Positions 35,028 to 42,654 of a stretch of DNA of 54,587 bases are shown in pieces; within the stretch, counting starts at the first letter, position 1, and every line of letters starts with the position of its first letter. The notes under the pieces were generated by a model. That model worked only from the letters and a program-made list of their open reading frames with translations. It did not search any database and was not told the origin of the DNA. The translations under genes were made by a program, and so were the position numbers. Origin of the DNA: Planctomycetaceae bacterium (GTDB lineage Bacteria > Planctomycetota > Planctomycetia > Pirellulales > Thermoguttaceae); the NCBI GenBank assembly GCA_031283515.1, contig JAITBS010000077.1, positions 1 through 54,587 on the forward strand, written 5' to 3'.

Positions 35028-35072
35028 CCGCAGGTTACGCTGATTACGCAGATTAGTCCGCAGGTTGTCGCA
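35028..35072. repeat. Family (iii) motif cluster
   Basis: AGTCCGCAGGTTACGCTGAT, then TACGCAGATT, then AGTCCGCAGGTTGTCGC. Two direct copies and one inverted half lie in the gap between the kinase and the methyltransferase. No gene. Confidence 0.6.
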
Positions 35073-35206
35073 GTAGGTTCGCGACATTTCGCCGAAATAT
35101 CGGCGATCTCTTTCCTGACAGTTCAACATCGGTATAATTTAAGAAAGCAAAACCGTTGTTAATCTTGTTAATCCCTTTCAACAATTATTGTATTTTTATT
35201 ATTCTC

Positions 35207-36259
35207 ATGAACATAGAATCTCCTTTTGATCGTCTTAGTCGGGTATCGACGGCATTTCAGGAATCGTGTCTTCTTGCGGCAGCGGCGGAACTGGACGTAT
35301 TCACGATAATTCTGGAACATAATAACCGCCTTACCGCTCAGGAACTTTCCGCAATTTGTAAAACAAACCTACACGGTATAACTGTTTTACTGGATACCTT
35401 AGCCGCAACTGAATATCTTTGCAAAAAAAGTGTCCACCCTAATTCCAATCCTAATTCTCCTCCTAATTCAGAATCTGTTTATTCTGTTGCCGAAGAGTTC
35501 CAAATATTGCTTGATCGCCGGAATCCAGAAACCTTTGTGCCGATGATTCGACACATGGCTTGTGTTCAACGATCATGGACAGAACTCGCCCGAACCATCA
35601 AAAACGGAACACCCTTTGAAATATCACCCAGTATTCTTGGTGAAAACGAAGATCGCGATTCGTTTATCTGGGCAATGAATTCTATTGCCCAAAAACTGGT
35701 CGAACCAACTGTTCTCTCACTGCAAAAAGCCGGTCTATTGAAATTCAATCACTTTATTGATGTCGGCGGTGCATCCGGAACATACACCTTAGCCTTTTTA
35801 GAAGCATTGCCGGAATCACAGGGAACAATCTTTGATCTGCCGGTAGGTATTGCGGCAGCTCGGCAACGGTTCACCGGAACAAAGTATGAAAACCGCGTTC
35901 AATTGGTCGAAGGCAATTTCGATAATGATGAATTGCCAATCGGTTTCGATTTTGCATGGATCAGTGCCATCATTCACCAATTCGGACGAAATGAAAGCCG
36001 GAAATTATACGAAAAAGTATTTCGTTCTCTTTATGCCAAAGGCAAAGTGGCTATTCGGGATTTTATGATGAACCCAGAACGTACAGCTCCAAAGGATGGA
36101 GCGTTTTTTGGTGTGTCTATGCTTGTGGAAACCAAAACCGGTATGGTGTACACTTTTGACGAAGTCAAAGCCGATCTTGAATCTGTAGGGTTTACGGAAG
36201 TACAATTTGCCGTTCCCACCGAAACAATGTCCGCTATCGTAACTGCCCAAAAACCGTAA
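35207..36259 (+). CDS. SAM-dependent O-methyltransferase-like protein
   Basis: About 350 residues from ATG 35207 (MNIESPFDRLSRVSTAF). A start at 35156 would add a hydrophobic stretch unlike the family. An N-terminal winged-helix dimerisation domain (AAAAELDVFTIILEHNNRLT) is followed by a Rossmann methyltransferase fold: FIDVGGASGTYTLAFLEALP (SAM-binding GxGxG-type loop), GTIFDLPVGIAAAR, NRVQLVEGNF and HQFGRNESRKLYEKVF. This is the plant-type O-methyltransferase/hydroxyindole family layout. The substrate is unknown. Asn/Pro-rich repeats (NPNSPPNSE) interrupt the N-terminal domain. Confidence 0.83.
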   Translation: MNIESPFDRLSRVSTAFQESCLLAAAAELDVFTIILEHNNRLTAQELSAICKTNLHGITVLLDTLAATEYLCKKSVHPNSNPNSPPNSESVYSVAEEFQILLDRRNPETFVPMIRHMACVQRSWTELARTIKNGTPFEISPSILGENEDRDSFIWAMNSIAQKLVEPTVLSLQKAGLLKFNHFIDVGGASGTYTLAFLEALPESQGTIFDLPVGIAAARQRFTGTKYENRVQLVEGNFDNDELPIGFDFAWISAIIHQFGRNESRKLYEKVFRSLYAKGKVAIRDFMMNPERTAPKDGAFFGVSMLVETKTGMVYTFDEVKADLESVGFTEVQFAVPTETMSAIVTAQKP

Positions 36260-36344
36260 CCACAACCCCAAAACATAACTGCCTATTTTTATCAACAGAG
36301 TCCGCAATGGATACAGATAAATATTTAGTCCGCAGATGACACAG

Positions 36345-36577
36345 ATTTTCACCTACGGTCGCAACGGTTGAGTTTACTATTGTGTTGTACGCAGTGAGTC
36401 CTCCATTTCCGTCCGTTAACAGGGGCAAGTCGGTTATCGCCGTATTGTTTATTGTTTATTGTTTATTGTTTATTGTTTATTGTTTATTGTTTATTGTTTA
36501 AAACGTTTCGGCGAAACGTTGGCTGCCTTTGGAGTCCATTGGTAAACAAATTGACGAATATTCCACTGATAGATTAC
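36345..36577. repeat. MITE-like element (left end missing) with a 7-bp microsatellite
   Basis: The right terminus TTCCACTGATAGATTAC (36561-36577) and interior motifs (GGTCGCAACGGTTGAGTTTA, TTTCGGCGAAACGTTGG) match the elements at 4169-4380 and 43847-44214. Between them TTTATTG is repeated about eight times (36444-36500). A family (iii) motif (AGTCCGCAGATGACACAG) precedes it near 36329. No gene lies in 36260-36592. Confidence 0.75.
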
Positions 36578-36592
36578 AATTAATGAATCACT

Positions 36593-37027
36593 TTACTTTG
36601 GTGTTTTCATTAGTTTATACATTGGTTCGCTCAAGGTTTTTGAGGTTGCCTGAGTCATTTTGTCCGTCAGAACCATATCGAGTTGACTCTGAAAAATCTC
36701 TTCGGCACGACCGCCATGAAAATAGGGATTCTTTTCTTGTGTCGCCCGCATTGACTTGAGCATTTGACCAAACAATGTCTGACCAACAAATTGGTGTAAC
36801 ACTTCTCGGAAACGTTTTTCGTCGTCCGATTCGGATGTTTCCTCTTTGAACAACTCTTGACGAATATCTTGACGAGTCACTTCACTACCGTCCGCTCGTT
36901 CATAGATGTCTGGCGAAGTCGATGTTTTTGTTTGGAGAATTGCCGGAGCCTTCGGTGCTGAACCCAACACCGATTGCGTTTCATAAGCCGATGAAATCCC
37001 TGAAAAATTCAATATAGAAGAAAGCAT
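36593..37027 (-). CDS. flgJ: Flagellar rod-binding protein, FlgJ N-terminal type
   Basis: 144 residues. The C-terminal half (FREVLHQFVGQTLFGQMLKS, KNPYFHGGRAEEIFQSQLD, KMTQATSKTLSEPMYKLM) matches the rod-binding domain that caps rod assembly. The muramidase domain of gammaproteobacterial FlgJ is absent, as in most non-proteobacteria, so a separate enzyme must open the peptidoglycan. It lies downstream of flgI in the same direction, separated by a REP-like palindrome that occupies the ribosome-binding region. Confidence 0.88.
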   Translation of the reverse strand: MLSSILNFSGISSAYETQSVLGSAPKAPAILQTKTSTSPDIYERADGSEVTRQDIRQELFKEETSESDDEKRFREVLHQFVGQTLFGQMLKSMRATQEKNPYFHGGRAEEIFQSQLDMVLTDKMTQATSKTLSEPMYKLMKTPK

Positions 37028-37031
37028 TTTT

Positions 37032-37169
37032 TTAGTTGATAGTTGAGAGTGGATAGTTAGTAGTGAATAGTTAGTAGTTAGTAGTGAATAGTGTACAGTA
37101 AACCGCTTGCGAACTCTCCACTATCCACTCTCAACTATCCACTATCCACTATCCACTCTCAACTATCAA
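37032..37169. repeat. REP-like palindrome between flgI and flgJ
   Basis: The left arm TAGTTGATAGTTGAGAGTGG and following 7-mers lead to a shortened core (AGTAAACCGCTTGCGAACTC) and the right arm CCACTATCCACTCTCAACTA. It fills the whole flgI-flgJ gap. One end lies 5-8 bp from the flgJ start codon, and the other touches the flgI stop codon (37170-37172). Confidence 0.85.
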
Positions 37170-38336
37170 CTACTCAATATAATGTACGTCGCCAAGTAAG
37201 GCTCCTTGTTGTTCGAGAATTTTAATGATCTCAATCATGTCTTGCGGCGTAACACGAACCGCATCAAGTGATGCCTGTAACGCCTTCAATTTCTGATTTG
37301 TTACCGCTTCACCCATCATTTGCCGATATTTTATATCCGTATCAATATCAACAAATTGTTGCGGATTGACTTCCTGTTCGCCCGGCGGAACAGGCGGACG
37401 AATTTCTGCCACAATATTTTTATGTGTTACAACCGTCGGCTTCACCTCCACTCCTTCGTCAATCGAAATAATCCCAACCCGCTCATTAATAACCACTCGC
37501 GGCATCAACGGCTCAACAACCGTAATCTCAACATTCATCAGTTCAGAAACAAATCGTAACGGATGATCGAAATATTGTTTGGGAAGTTTGACAATAACAA
37601 AATGGGCATCAATTGCTTTGGCAATTGTTCCTCCATACCGTTGGTTTGCAGTAGTGGCGGCGGAAGTTTCCGGTTCGTTATCACCCCAGAATTGATTGAT
37701 GGCGTTGGCAACATAAATAGCCATACGCGGATCGGAAAATTCCCGTTTAATCACAAGTGTTAAATTTCCGTCTTCAACATACGGGTTGATGAAATTATCG
37801 GTGAGTCGGCAACCGCGTTTAATTTTACCGACATTGGGCGCACTGGTTTTCTCTATTGTAACTTTTCCCCACGCCGTACCCAACACTTCGGCTTCCTGTC
37901 CCCGCGGTAACAACGAAGTCAACATTGTTGCGGAAAGAACTCCGTTTTCAATACTTTTGGCATTGCCCACCGAAACCAACGTACAATCCAATAAATCTCC
38001 GTCACGTCCGCCGGTTGACGGAATCGTTGCGGTAACTTCGACTAAAGCGTTATTTTTTGAAACGCCAATACCTTTGGGAGAAGTATTAGGCATTCCGGAA
38101 AGTTCAAACATCCGCATAATTGTTCGGGCGGTTTGGTCGTAGGCTTTGGGGTCATCGCCGGTACCGTTGAGACCGCTGACAATTCCGTAACCGCGAATTG
38201 TTGTTGGTTCCTGTCCTTTGAGCCGCGTTACATTTTCAATCCGAAGCGGCGCCGCCAATAAACGGACGGTAAATAAGGAACAGAATATTGTGAATACAAA
38301 AATCCACAATAACCCCAATAATTTCTTGTTTCGCAT
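37170..38336 (-). CDS. flgI: Flagellar P-ring protein
   Basis: A 388-residue exported protein that forms the periplasmic P-ring around the rod. A signal peptide (LLGLLWIFVFTIFCSLFTVRLLAAP, shown here as LLGLLWIFVFTIFCSLF) is followed by family motifs: RGYGIVSGLNGTGDD, LVEVTATIPSTGGRDGD, LDCTLVSVGNAKSIENGVLS, RGCRLTDNF, VVINERVGIISIDEGVEVKP and the C-terminal LQASLDAVRVTPQDMIEII. It is complete. It lies between flgH and flgJ, with repeat-filled gaps on both sides and no Shine-Dalgarno. Confidence 0.95.
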   Translation of the reverse strand: MRNKKLLGLLWIFVFTIFCSLFTVRLLAAPLRIENVTRLKGQEPTTIRGYGIVSGLNGTGDDPKAYDQTARTIMRMFELSGMPNTSPKGIGVSKNNALVEVTATIPSTGGRDGDLLDCTLVSVGNAKSIENGVLSATMLTSLLPRGQEAEVLGTAWGKVTIEKTSAPNVGKIKRGCRLTDNFINPYVEDGNLTLVIKREFSDPRMAIYVANAINQFWGDNEPETSAATTANQRYGGTIAKAIDAHFVIVKLPKQYFDHPLRFVSELMNVEITVVEPLMPRVVINERVGIISIDEGVEVKPTVVTHKNIVAEIRPPVPPGEQEVNPQQFVDIDTDIKYRQMMGEAVTNQKLKALQASLDAVRVTPQDMIEIIKILEQQGALLGDVHYIE

Positions 38337-38343
38337 AATACAA

Positions 38344-38483
38344 GTTAGTGAATAGTGAATAGTTAGTAGTGAATAGTGGATAGTTAATAGTGAATAGTTA
38401 ATAGTGTTACAAGTAGAATCTTTATTATTACGATTGTAATCCGCTTGCGCAACTCTCCACTCTCCACTATCAACTCTCCACTA
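38344..38483. repeat. REP-like palindrome between flgH and flgI
   Basis: Left arm GTTAGTGAATAGTGAATAG and further 7-mers. A reduced core (GTGTTACAAGTAGAATC ... GTAATCCGCTTGCGCAAC) leads to the right arm TCTCCACTATCAACTCTCC. It runs from 8 bp upstream of the flgI start to the flgH stop codon. Confidence 0.85.
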
Positions 38484-39182
38484 CTAAAGCGGTTTCCAGT
38501 GTTCGATCAATCTTGCTCCCCAAGTACGGCGGACAGCATCGTAGGAACTGCCGCTCGGAATTTCTTTGTAAACAAGATCATCAATTTTGTTACTTTCAAT
38601 TGTGTTGCCTTGTCCGATATCTTCCGGTCGTATGTAACCGCTGATATACATGATCTTGCCTTCCTCACCAATATTGGACGAAAATGTTCCTTCAATAAAC
38701 AAATTTCCATTATCCTGAATTGATGTAACATGACAAGAGATATGAAAATCCAATGTTTCTTTTCGCAACAAATTTCCTTGATTCTGAGTTTTGTGGTCGA
38801 GTTCGCCGCCGATTTCCGGCAAGGAAGCATCCGATTTAACCGGCATGGAAAAAAGATCAGGCCACTTAAACCAACCGGAAATTTTCGCACTGGTTTTGAT
38901 GCTTTTTTTCCGTTGGTTATTCGCAACATTATTGTAATTCCAATTCTGTTTGTAGTGTACATGAATAATTTCTTGTTCCTTGTACACTTTTTGTCGCGGA
39001 GCCGCTTCCCACGTCAACGACACTTCCGCCATTTTCAACGGTTTGCCGTTCTCACGATTCAACACCGCCGAACCACCCAATGAACCGGACTGCGCAAAAA
39101 TATCGGGAACAATAAACAAAATATAAAAAAACAAACAGTAAATCAAAAATCGTGATTGGCAAATAATACTTTTTAACATCAT
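38484..39182 (-). CDS. flgH: Flagellar L-ring protein
   Basis: 232 residues with AGGAG directly upstream of ATG 39182. The signal peptide is FLIYCLFFYILFIVPDIFA. The body shows the FlgH core: VHYKQNWNYNN, KISGWFKWPDLF, LDFHISCHVTSIQDNGNLFI (usually V...V..N.L.I.G), EGKIMYISGYIRPEDIGQGN and the tail AVRRTWGARLIEHW. No lipobox Cys is visible at the signal-peptide end, whereas classical FlgH is a lipoprotein. The L-ring anchors the flagellum in the outer membrane, so this implies a Gram-negative-type envelope. Confidence 0.88.
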   Translation of the reverse strand: MMLKSIICQSRFLIYCLFFYILFIVPDIFAQSGSLGGSAVLNRENGKPLKMAEVSLTWEAAPRQKVYKEQEIIHVHYKQNWNYNNVANNQRKKSIKTSAKISGWFKWPDLFSMPVKSDASLPEIGGELDHKTQNQGNLLRKETLDFHISCHVTSIQDNGNLFIEGTFSSNIGEEGKIMYISGYIRPEDIGQGNTIESNKIDDLVYKEIPSGSSYDAVRRTWGARLIEHWKPL

Positions 39183-39207
39183 TCTTCTCCTGTTATTCCG
39201 GTATTTA

Positions 39208-39341
39208 TCAATCCGCAGATTGCGCAGATTTTCGCTGATTGTTGAAACAAAATATTCTCCAATGAAACAAATTTTTACTGATTATTATAGAAACAAATTC
39301 AAACTAATTAGTGAAAATCTGCGTCATCTGCGGATTAAAAT
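39208..39341. repeat. Inverted pair of family (iii) motifs
   Basis: AATCCGCAGATTGCGCAGAT (from about 39211), followed by TTCGCTGATTG, is mirrored at 39319-39340 as AAAATCTGCGTCATCTGCGG, giving a hairpin with about 85 nt between arms. It lies in the gap between flgA and flgH. Confidence 0.75.
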
Positions 39342-39360
39342 GGATATAAATTTGTGTACA

Positions 39361-40590
39361 TCATTTACCGACAATAATACCGCTGGCGAAAACTTCAACC
39401 GTTTTCGGTTCACAAACTCGTGCAAGAAATGTTGATGTTTCGGCTTTTGAGTTTAGGGTGTTACGTTTTCCGTTATTGGGTCGAATTGTTTCAATCGGGA
39501 TGGTATCACCTTGTGTACCGTCATTTTTCGCAACACCTTCGGTACGTACGGAAATTCCGTTATTCAGCAGCCGGACAGTAACAATATCACCTTTGTGAAC
39601 CCATGTCGGTTTTTTGATCATTGCCGAAGTCAGAATACTCCGTTCCCGCACAGCACAGGTTGTTTCCTGCCCGATCACCTCCGTAAAATCAACGAAAAAG
39701 TTTTCTTCCCGAAGATTTTCGATACGCCGGAGCATGACATCGGATTCGCTGATAATGTAACCTTTCGGCAGTGAACGCCGTACCACAACAATCTGTTGCG
39801 GTAATTCAATTACGGTATCCACTGTTACAATAACATTTTGTTCTGTTGCCGGATCCAGTTTTTGCATTCGGATACTAAACTGTTGACGACTTGATGAAGG
39901 ATTCCATTGATCCAATGAACCACCGAAAATTTCCTCAATCTGTCCGCTTGTGGCAAACAATCGGGCTTGATCTTGTGTTAATTTTACCGTAACTTTCCAT
40001 GGATCATTTGAGATTTTTCCTGTTTCAATTGTTGTACAATGATTCAGGTAAGCAACAATGGCATCAGCAATTTGTTGTTCCAATGTTTTAATCAGTTGTG
40101 GAGTTACCGATTCTTTTCGAAGCGGATTAACGGCAGGTATTACTGATGATGTTAAATTTGAAGTTGTTTTCTCATAAGTGTACGATGCGGGAACAATCAC
40201 CGAATCATTGTTCAATTCGTTGACCACAACAATTTTGGCAGCTCCGGTCAGTTGATGTTGTACAGAACTGAAACCTAGACGGGATAAAATGTCACGCAAT
40301 TCAATCCGTTCCACTGTTCGCCGTTCACCTCGTACCGGAGCAGTAAACAAAACAGTTTGCTGTAATTGGTTGGTCTGTTGAATCGGCTCATTGGCTGCCG
40401 GAATAATTTCCGCAACATCAGGCAATGTTACAAGATTTTGCGAACAACGTACCGGTTCTGCCCGAAGCCGTATTTCAGCACCTAAGGAGTGAAACATAAA
40501 ACCGGAATCACCAACCGTAACAAAAATAACCGGAAAAAATATAGAAAACAAAAAATACGGCAATAATAAATGTTGCATTTTTTTTGACAT
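39361..40590 (-). CDS. flgA: Flagellar P-ring assembly chaperone FlgA
   Basis: About 409 residues from ATG 40590, chosen because GAGGTTATT precedes it. A 40626 start would add 12 residues. The signal peptide is LLLPYFLFSIFFPVIFVTVG. The C-terminal ~130 residues form the SAF domain: VVVRRSLPKGYIISESDVML, EVIGQETTCAVRERSILTSA, PTWVHKGDIVTVRLLNNGIS and VFASGIIVGK, as in FlgA. The N-terminal ~270 residues are much longer than in enterobacterial FlgA (about 220 in total) and carry LRDILSRLGFSS. It assists FlgI polymerisation in the periplasm. Confidence 0.88.
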   Translation of the reverse strand: MSKKMQHLLLPYFLFSIFFPVIFVTVGDSGFMFHSLGAEIRLRAEPVRCSQNLVTLPDVAEIIPAANEPIQQTNQLQQTVLFTAPVRGERRTVERIELRDILSRLGFSSVQHQLTGAAKIVVVNELNNDSVIVPASYTYEKTTSNLTSSVIPAVNPLRKESVTPQLIKTLEQQIADAIVAYLNHCTTIETGKISNDPWKVTVKLTQDQARLFATSGQIEEIFGGSLDQWNPSSSRQQFSIRMQKLDPATEQNVIVTVDTVIELPQQIVVVRRSLPKGYIISESDVMLRRIENLREENFFVDFTEVIGQETTCAVRERSILTSAMIKKPTWVHKGDIVTVRLLNNGISVRTEGVAKNDGTQGDTIPIETIRPNNGKRNTLNSKAETSTFLARVCEPKTVEVFASGIIVGK

Positions 40591-40678
40591 AATAACCTCA
40601 TTAACCGGATAATCCCAGTGTTTCAATATTTGATATTCGTGATTTTAATATTTTACAAAAATAAATTTTCCCAATAAT

Positions 40679-40722
40679 CCACACTCTCCGCTCTCAACTC
40701 TCAACTCTCCGCTATCAACTAT
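40679..40722. repeat. Half REP-like arm between flgG and flgA
   Basis: CCACACTCTCCGCTCTCAAC, then TCTCAACTCTCCGCTATC, without an opposing arm. It ends 5 bp from the flgG stop codon. Confidence 0.65.
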
Positions 40723-40726
40723 TATT

Positions 40727-41533
40727 CTATCGTTTGATGCTGATAACTGTTTGTAACAATTGATCGCCGGTTTGAGTTGCTTTGCTATTGAGTTCGTAAG
40801 CCCGTTGTGAAGTGATCATATCGACCAGTTCAATGACCGGTGAAACGTTTGACATTTCAAGGTGTTGTGATTTCAACATTCCCGTACCGTTAATGCCGGG
40901 GTTATTCAAGACTGCGGGACCGGAAGATTGTGTTTCTCGATACATATTTTCACCGACGCGGAGTAAACCTTCGGGATTGATAAAGGCTGCCAGTTCGATT
41001 TGGGCGATATTTTGAAGTTGCTGAACTTCCCCGTTTTGTACGACCCAAACAATACCGCTGTCATCAATCTGAACTTTTTGAACACCATCAGGGATTTGGA
41101 CATTCGGTACGAGTAAACGTCCGGTGTGGCTACTTCCGAGAACCAACATACCGGTTGGATTAACACTGAAATTTCCTGCCCGTGTGTAAAAAGTCTCCCC
41201 TGAAAACGGATCAGTACACTGAAAAAAACCGTCCCCCGTAATTGCCACATCAAGATCACGTCCTGTTTCTGTCAATGAACCTTCGGAAAAGACGGACTGA
41301 ACACTTGTTACACGAGTTCCCACTCCAATCGCAATACCGGTTGCGCCAAATTCTCCGTTAACATCCTGCGAACCCGGATAACGCAGGTTATCGTAATACA
41401 AATCCTCGAAGTTGCAACGTTGTTTTTTATACGCGGTTGTTTCCATATTCGAGAGATTATTGGCGATGGTGTTGAGCTTTTTTTCCATGCCCAACATACC
41501 GGTTCCTGATGTATAAATCGTTTGAAAAGGCAT
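40727..41533 (-). CDS. flgG: Flagellar distal rod protein FlgG
   Basis: 268 residues, normal length. The N-terminal rod signature TSGTGMLGMEKKLNTIANNL, then SNMETTAYKK, is intact. The central region is DVAITGDGFFQC and TRAGNFSVNPTGMLVLG. The C-terminal signature is LEMSNVSPVIELVDMITSQR followed by AYELNSKATQTGDQLLQ. It is the first gene of the minus-strand rod/ring group. flgF, often beside it, is absent. No clear promoter or Shine-Dalgarno was identified upstream. Confidence 0.95.
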   Translation of the reverse strand: MPFQTIYTSGTGMLGMEKKLNTIANNLSNMETTAYKKQRCNFEDLYYDNLRYPGSQDVNGEFGATGIAIGVGTRVTSVQSVFSEGSLTETGRDLDVAITGDGFFQCTDPFSGETFYTRAGNFSVNPTGMLVLGSSHTGRLLVPNVQIPDGVQKVQIDDSGIVWVVQNGEVQQLQNIAQIELAAFINPEGLLRVGENMYRETQSSGPAVLNNPGINGTGMLKSQHLEMSNVSPVIELVDMITSQRAYELNSKATQTGDQLLQTVISIKR

Positions 41534-41850
41534 ATTTCTGGTAATTAATTACGAATACGATGGACAACAAACGAGACAAATAAATTAATGGCTTCACACT
41601 TTGGGTTTCTCTGAATGATAAAATTCTCTACCATTTATATCGGTTATTTTGAATTTACTCATTAAATAGAATGGATAAAATTTAACGATTTTTCCGATTT
41701 TTTTTGCAGCCTTGCCTGAATTAACATCAGGTTTTGCCCTGCTATTGAGTTGTTTTTCACGGAAAAAATTCACAATAAATAGAATCAAAATAACGTAAGT
41801 CCTTTTGTTTATTATATGTTATAAAGAATAAGATTAGTATTGAATTTTGG

Positions 41851-42147
41851 GTAATCTATCAGCGGCATTATTATTTTTCCCATTAGCCCCGATAGGGGCG
41901 TCAGGATTATAGCCCGCCCCAACGGGGTGGGTTTAAGTTCTTCTCCAACCTAACGCCCTGAAAGGGCAGTGGTTAGTTAATAGTTGATAGTGAATAGTTA
42001 ATAGTTGCGCAAGCGGAGTACTACCGTTTGGGTAAATAGGACGCTTGCGGCACTATTCACTATTCACTCATAACTATTCACTAATATCCAGCCCTTTCAG
42101 GGCGAATACCTTTTTAACCTCAAACAAAAATTCCACTGATATATTAC
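41851..42147. repeat. MITE-like element carrying a REP-like palindrome
   Basis: The left terminus GTAATCTATCAGCGGCA (41851-41867) and right terminus TTCCACTGATATATTAC (42131-42147) bound a 297-bp element. The interior holds the hairpins GCCCCGATAGGGGC, CCCCAACGGGGTGGG and GCCCTGAAAGGGC, then a full palindrome (TTGCGCAAGCGGAGTACTAC ... GGACGCTTGCGGCAC) and GCCCTTTCAGGGCG. It is the same cassette as at 1-237, inverted. It sits 30 bp upstream of a strong promoter. The stretch 41534-41850 before it has no recognisable gene. Confidence 0.85.
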
Positions 42148-42177
42148 CTAAATAGATACAAAATTTTTTCAGTGGGC

Positions 42178-42206
42178 TTGACATATTTTTTGTTTTCGTG
42201 TATTAT
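42178..42206 (+). promoter_or_regulatory. Strong sigma-70-type promoter upstream of the DUF1559 gene
   Basis: A perfect TTGACA (42178-42183), an optimal 17-bp spacer and TATTAT (42201-42206). Transcription is expected near 42213, about 440 nt before the ATG. Confidence 0.78.
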
Positions 42207-42212
42207 CTCGAC

Positions 42213-42500
42213 GTAAAGATTTTAGTTTTTTAATTTTCAATATTTGGAGATCAAATTACGTTTTGAAAAATAAGTTGCCCGAATTTTTGTTCGGGTGTTA
42301 AAAAATCGAGTACGTCAACTATTACGAAATCGCTTAGGCGAACTGTAATTTTCTACACTGCGACCGGATTTTCCGGGTAGAAAATTACCAGATTGATAGA
42401 GTTGCGTGGCTCCTGTTAAGGGAGTGCCGCGTATCAATCTATGGGTATAATTCTGCGTTATATTTTAAAACTATAATGCACCACTTTCGCAGGTGGGAAT
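42213..42500 (+). ncRNA. Candidate structured 5' leader RNA of the DUF1559 gene
   Basis: Consecutive stems are visible. CCCGAA/TTCGGG pairs 42278-42283 with 42290-42295. A perfect 12-bp GTAATTTTCTAC/GTAGAAAATTAC pairs 42345-42356 with 42377-42388 and encloses CCGGA/TCCGG. AGATTGATA/TATCAATCT pairs 42390-42398 with 42432-42440 and encloses CTCC/GGAG and GG/CC pairs. TGCGTTATA/TATAATGCA pairs 42454-42462 with 42472-42480 (one G-U). CCAC/GTGG pairs 42481-42484 with 42493-42496. A 5' ACGTAA/TTACGT pair also exists. Stems follow one another with almost no gap, as in riboswitches or dedicated RNAs. I recognise no known class. About 155 nt of less structured sequence lead to the AAGGAG of the gene. 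Confidence 0.55.
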
Positions 42501-42654
42501 GAACCTATTTTCGTAATCGTGTCGCTCCTAAGTCTAAGAGTGATATTCTGTTGCCGTTTCTCGGTGTTGCGTTTTTTCCCACTTTACGATAAAAACAGAT
42601 TATACGTTACATAATCTATTTAAATGTACCCTTTTTTTCATAAGGAGTATAACT

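Noticed and set aside
41594..41788. 64-residue minus-strand frame upstream of flgG
   Set aside because: No ribosome-binding site, no recognisable family, and AT-driven composition.
42213..42654. Termite-flg RNA or another known flagellar leader RNA
   Set aside because: The leader precedes a DUF1559 gene on the plus strand, and the flagellar genes run away from it on the minus strand. I could not match a known consensus.
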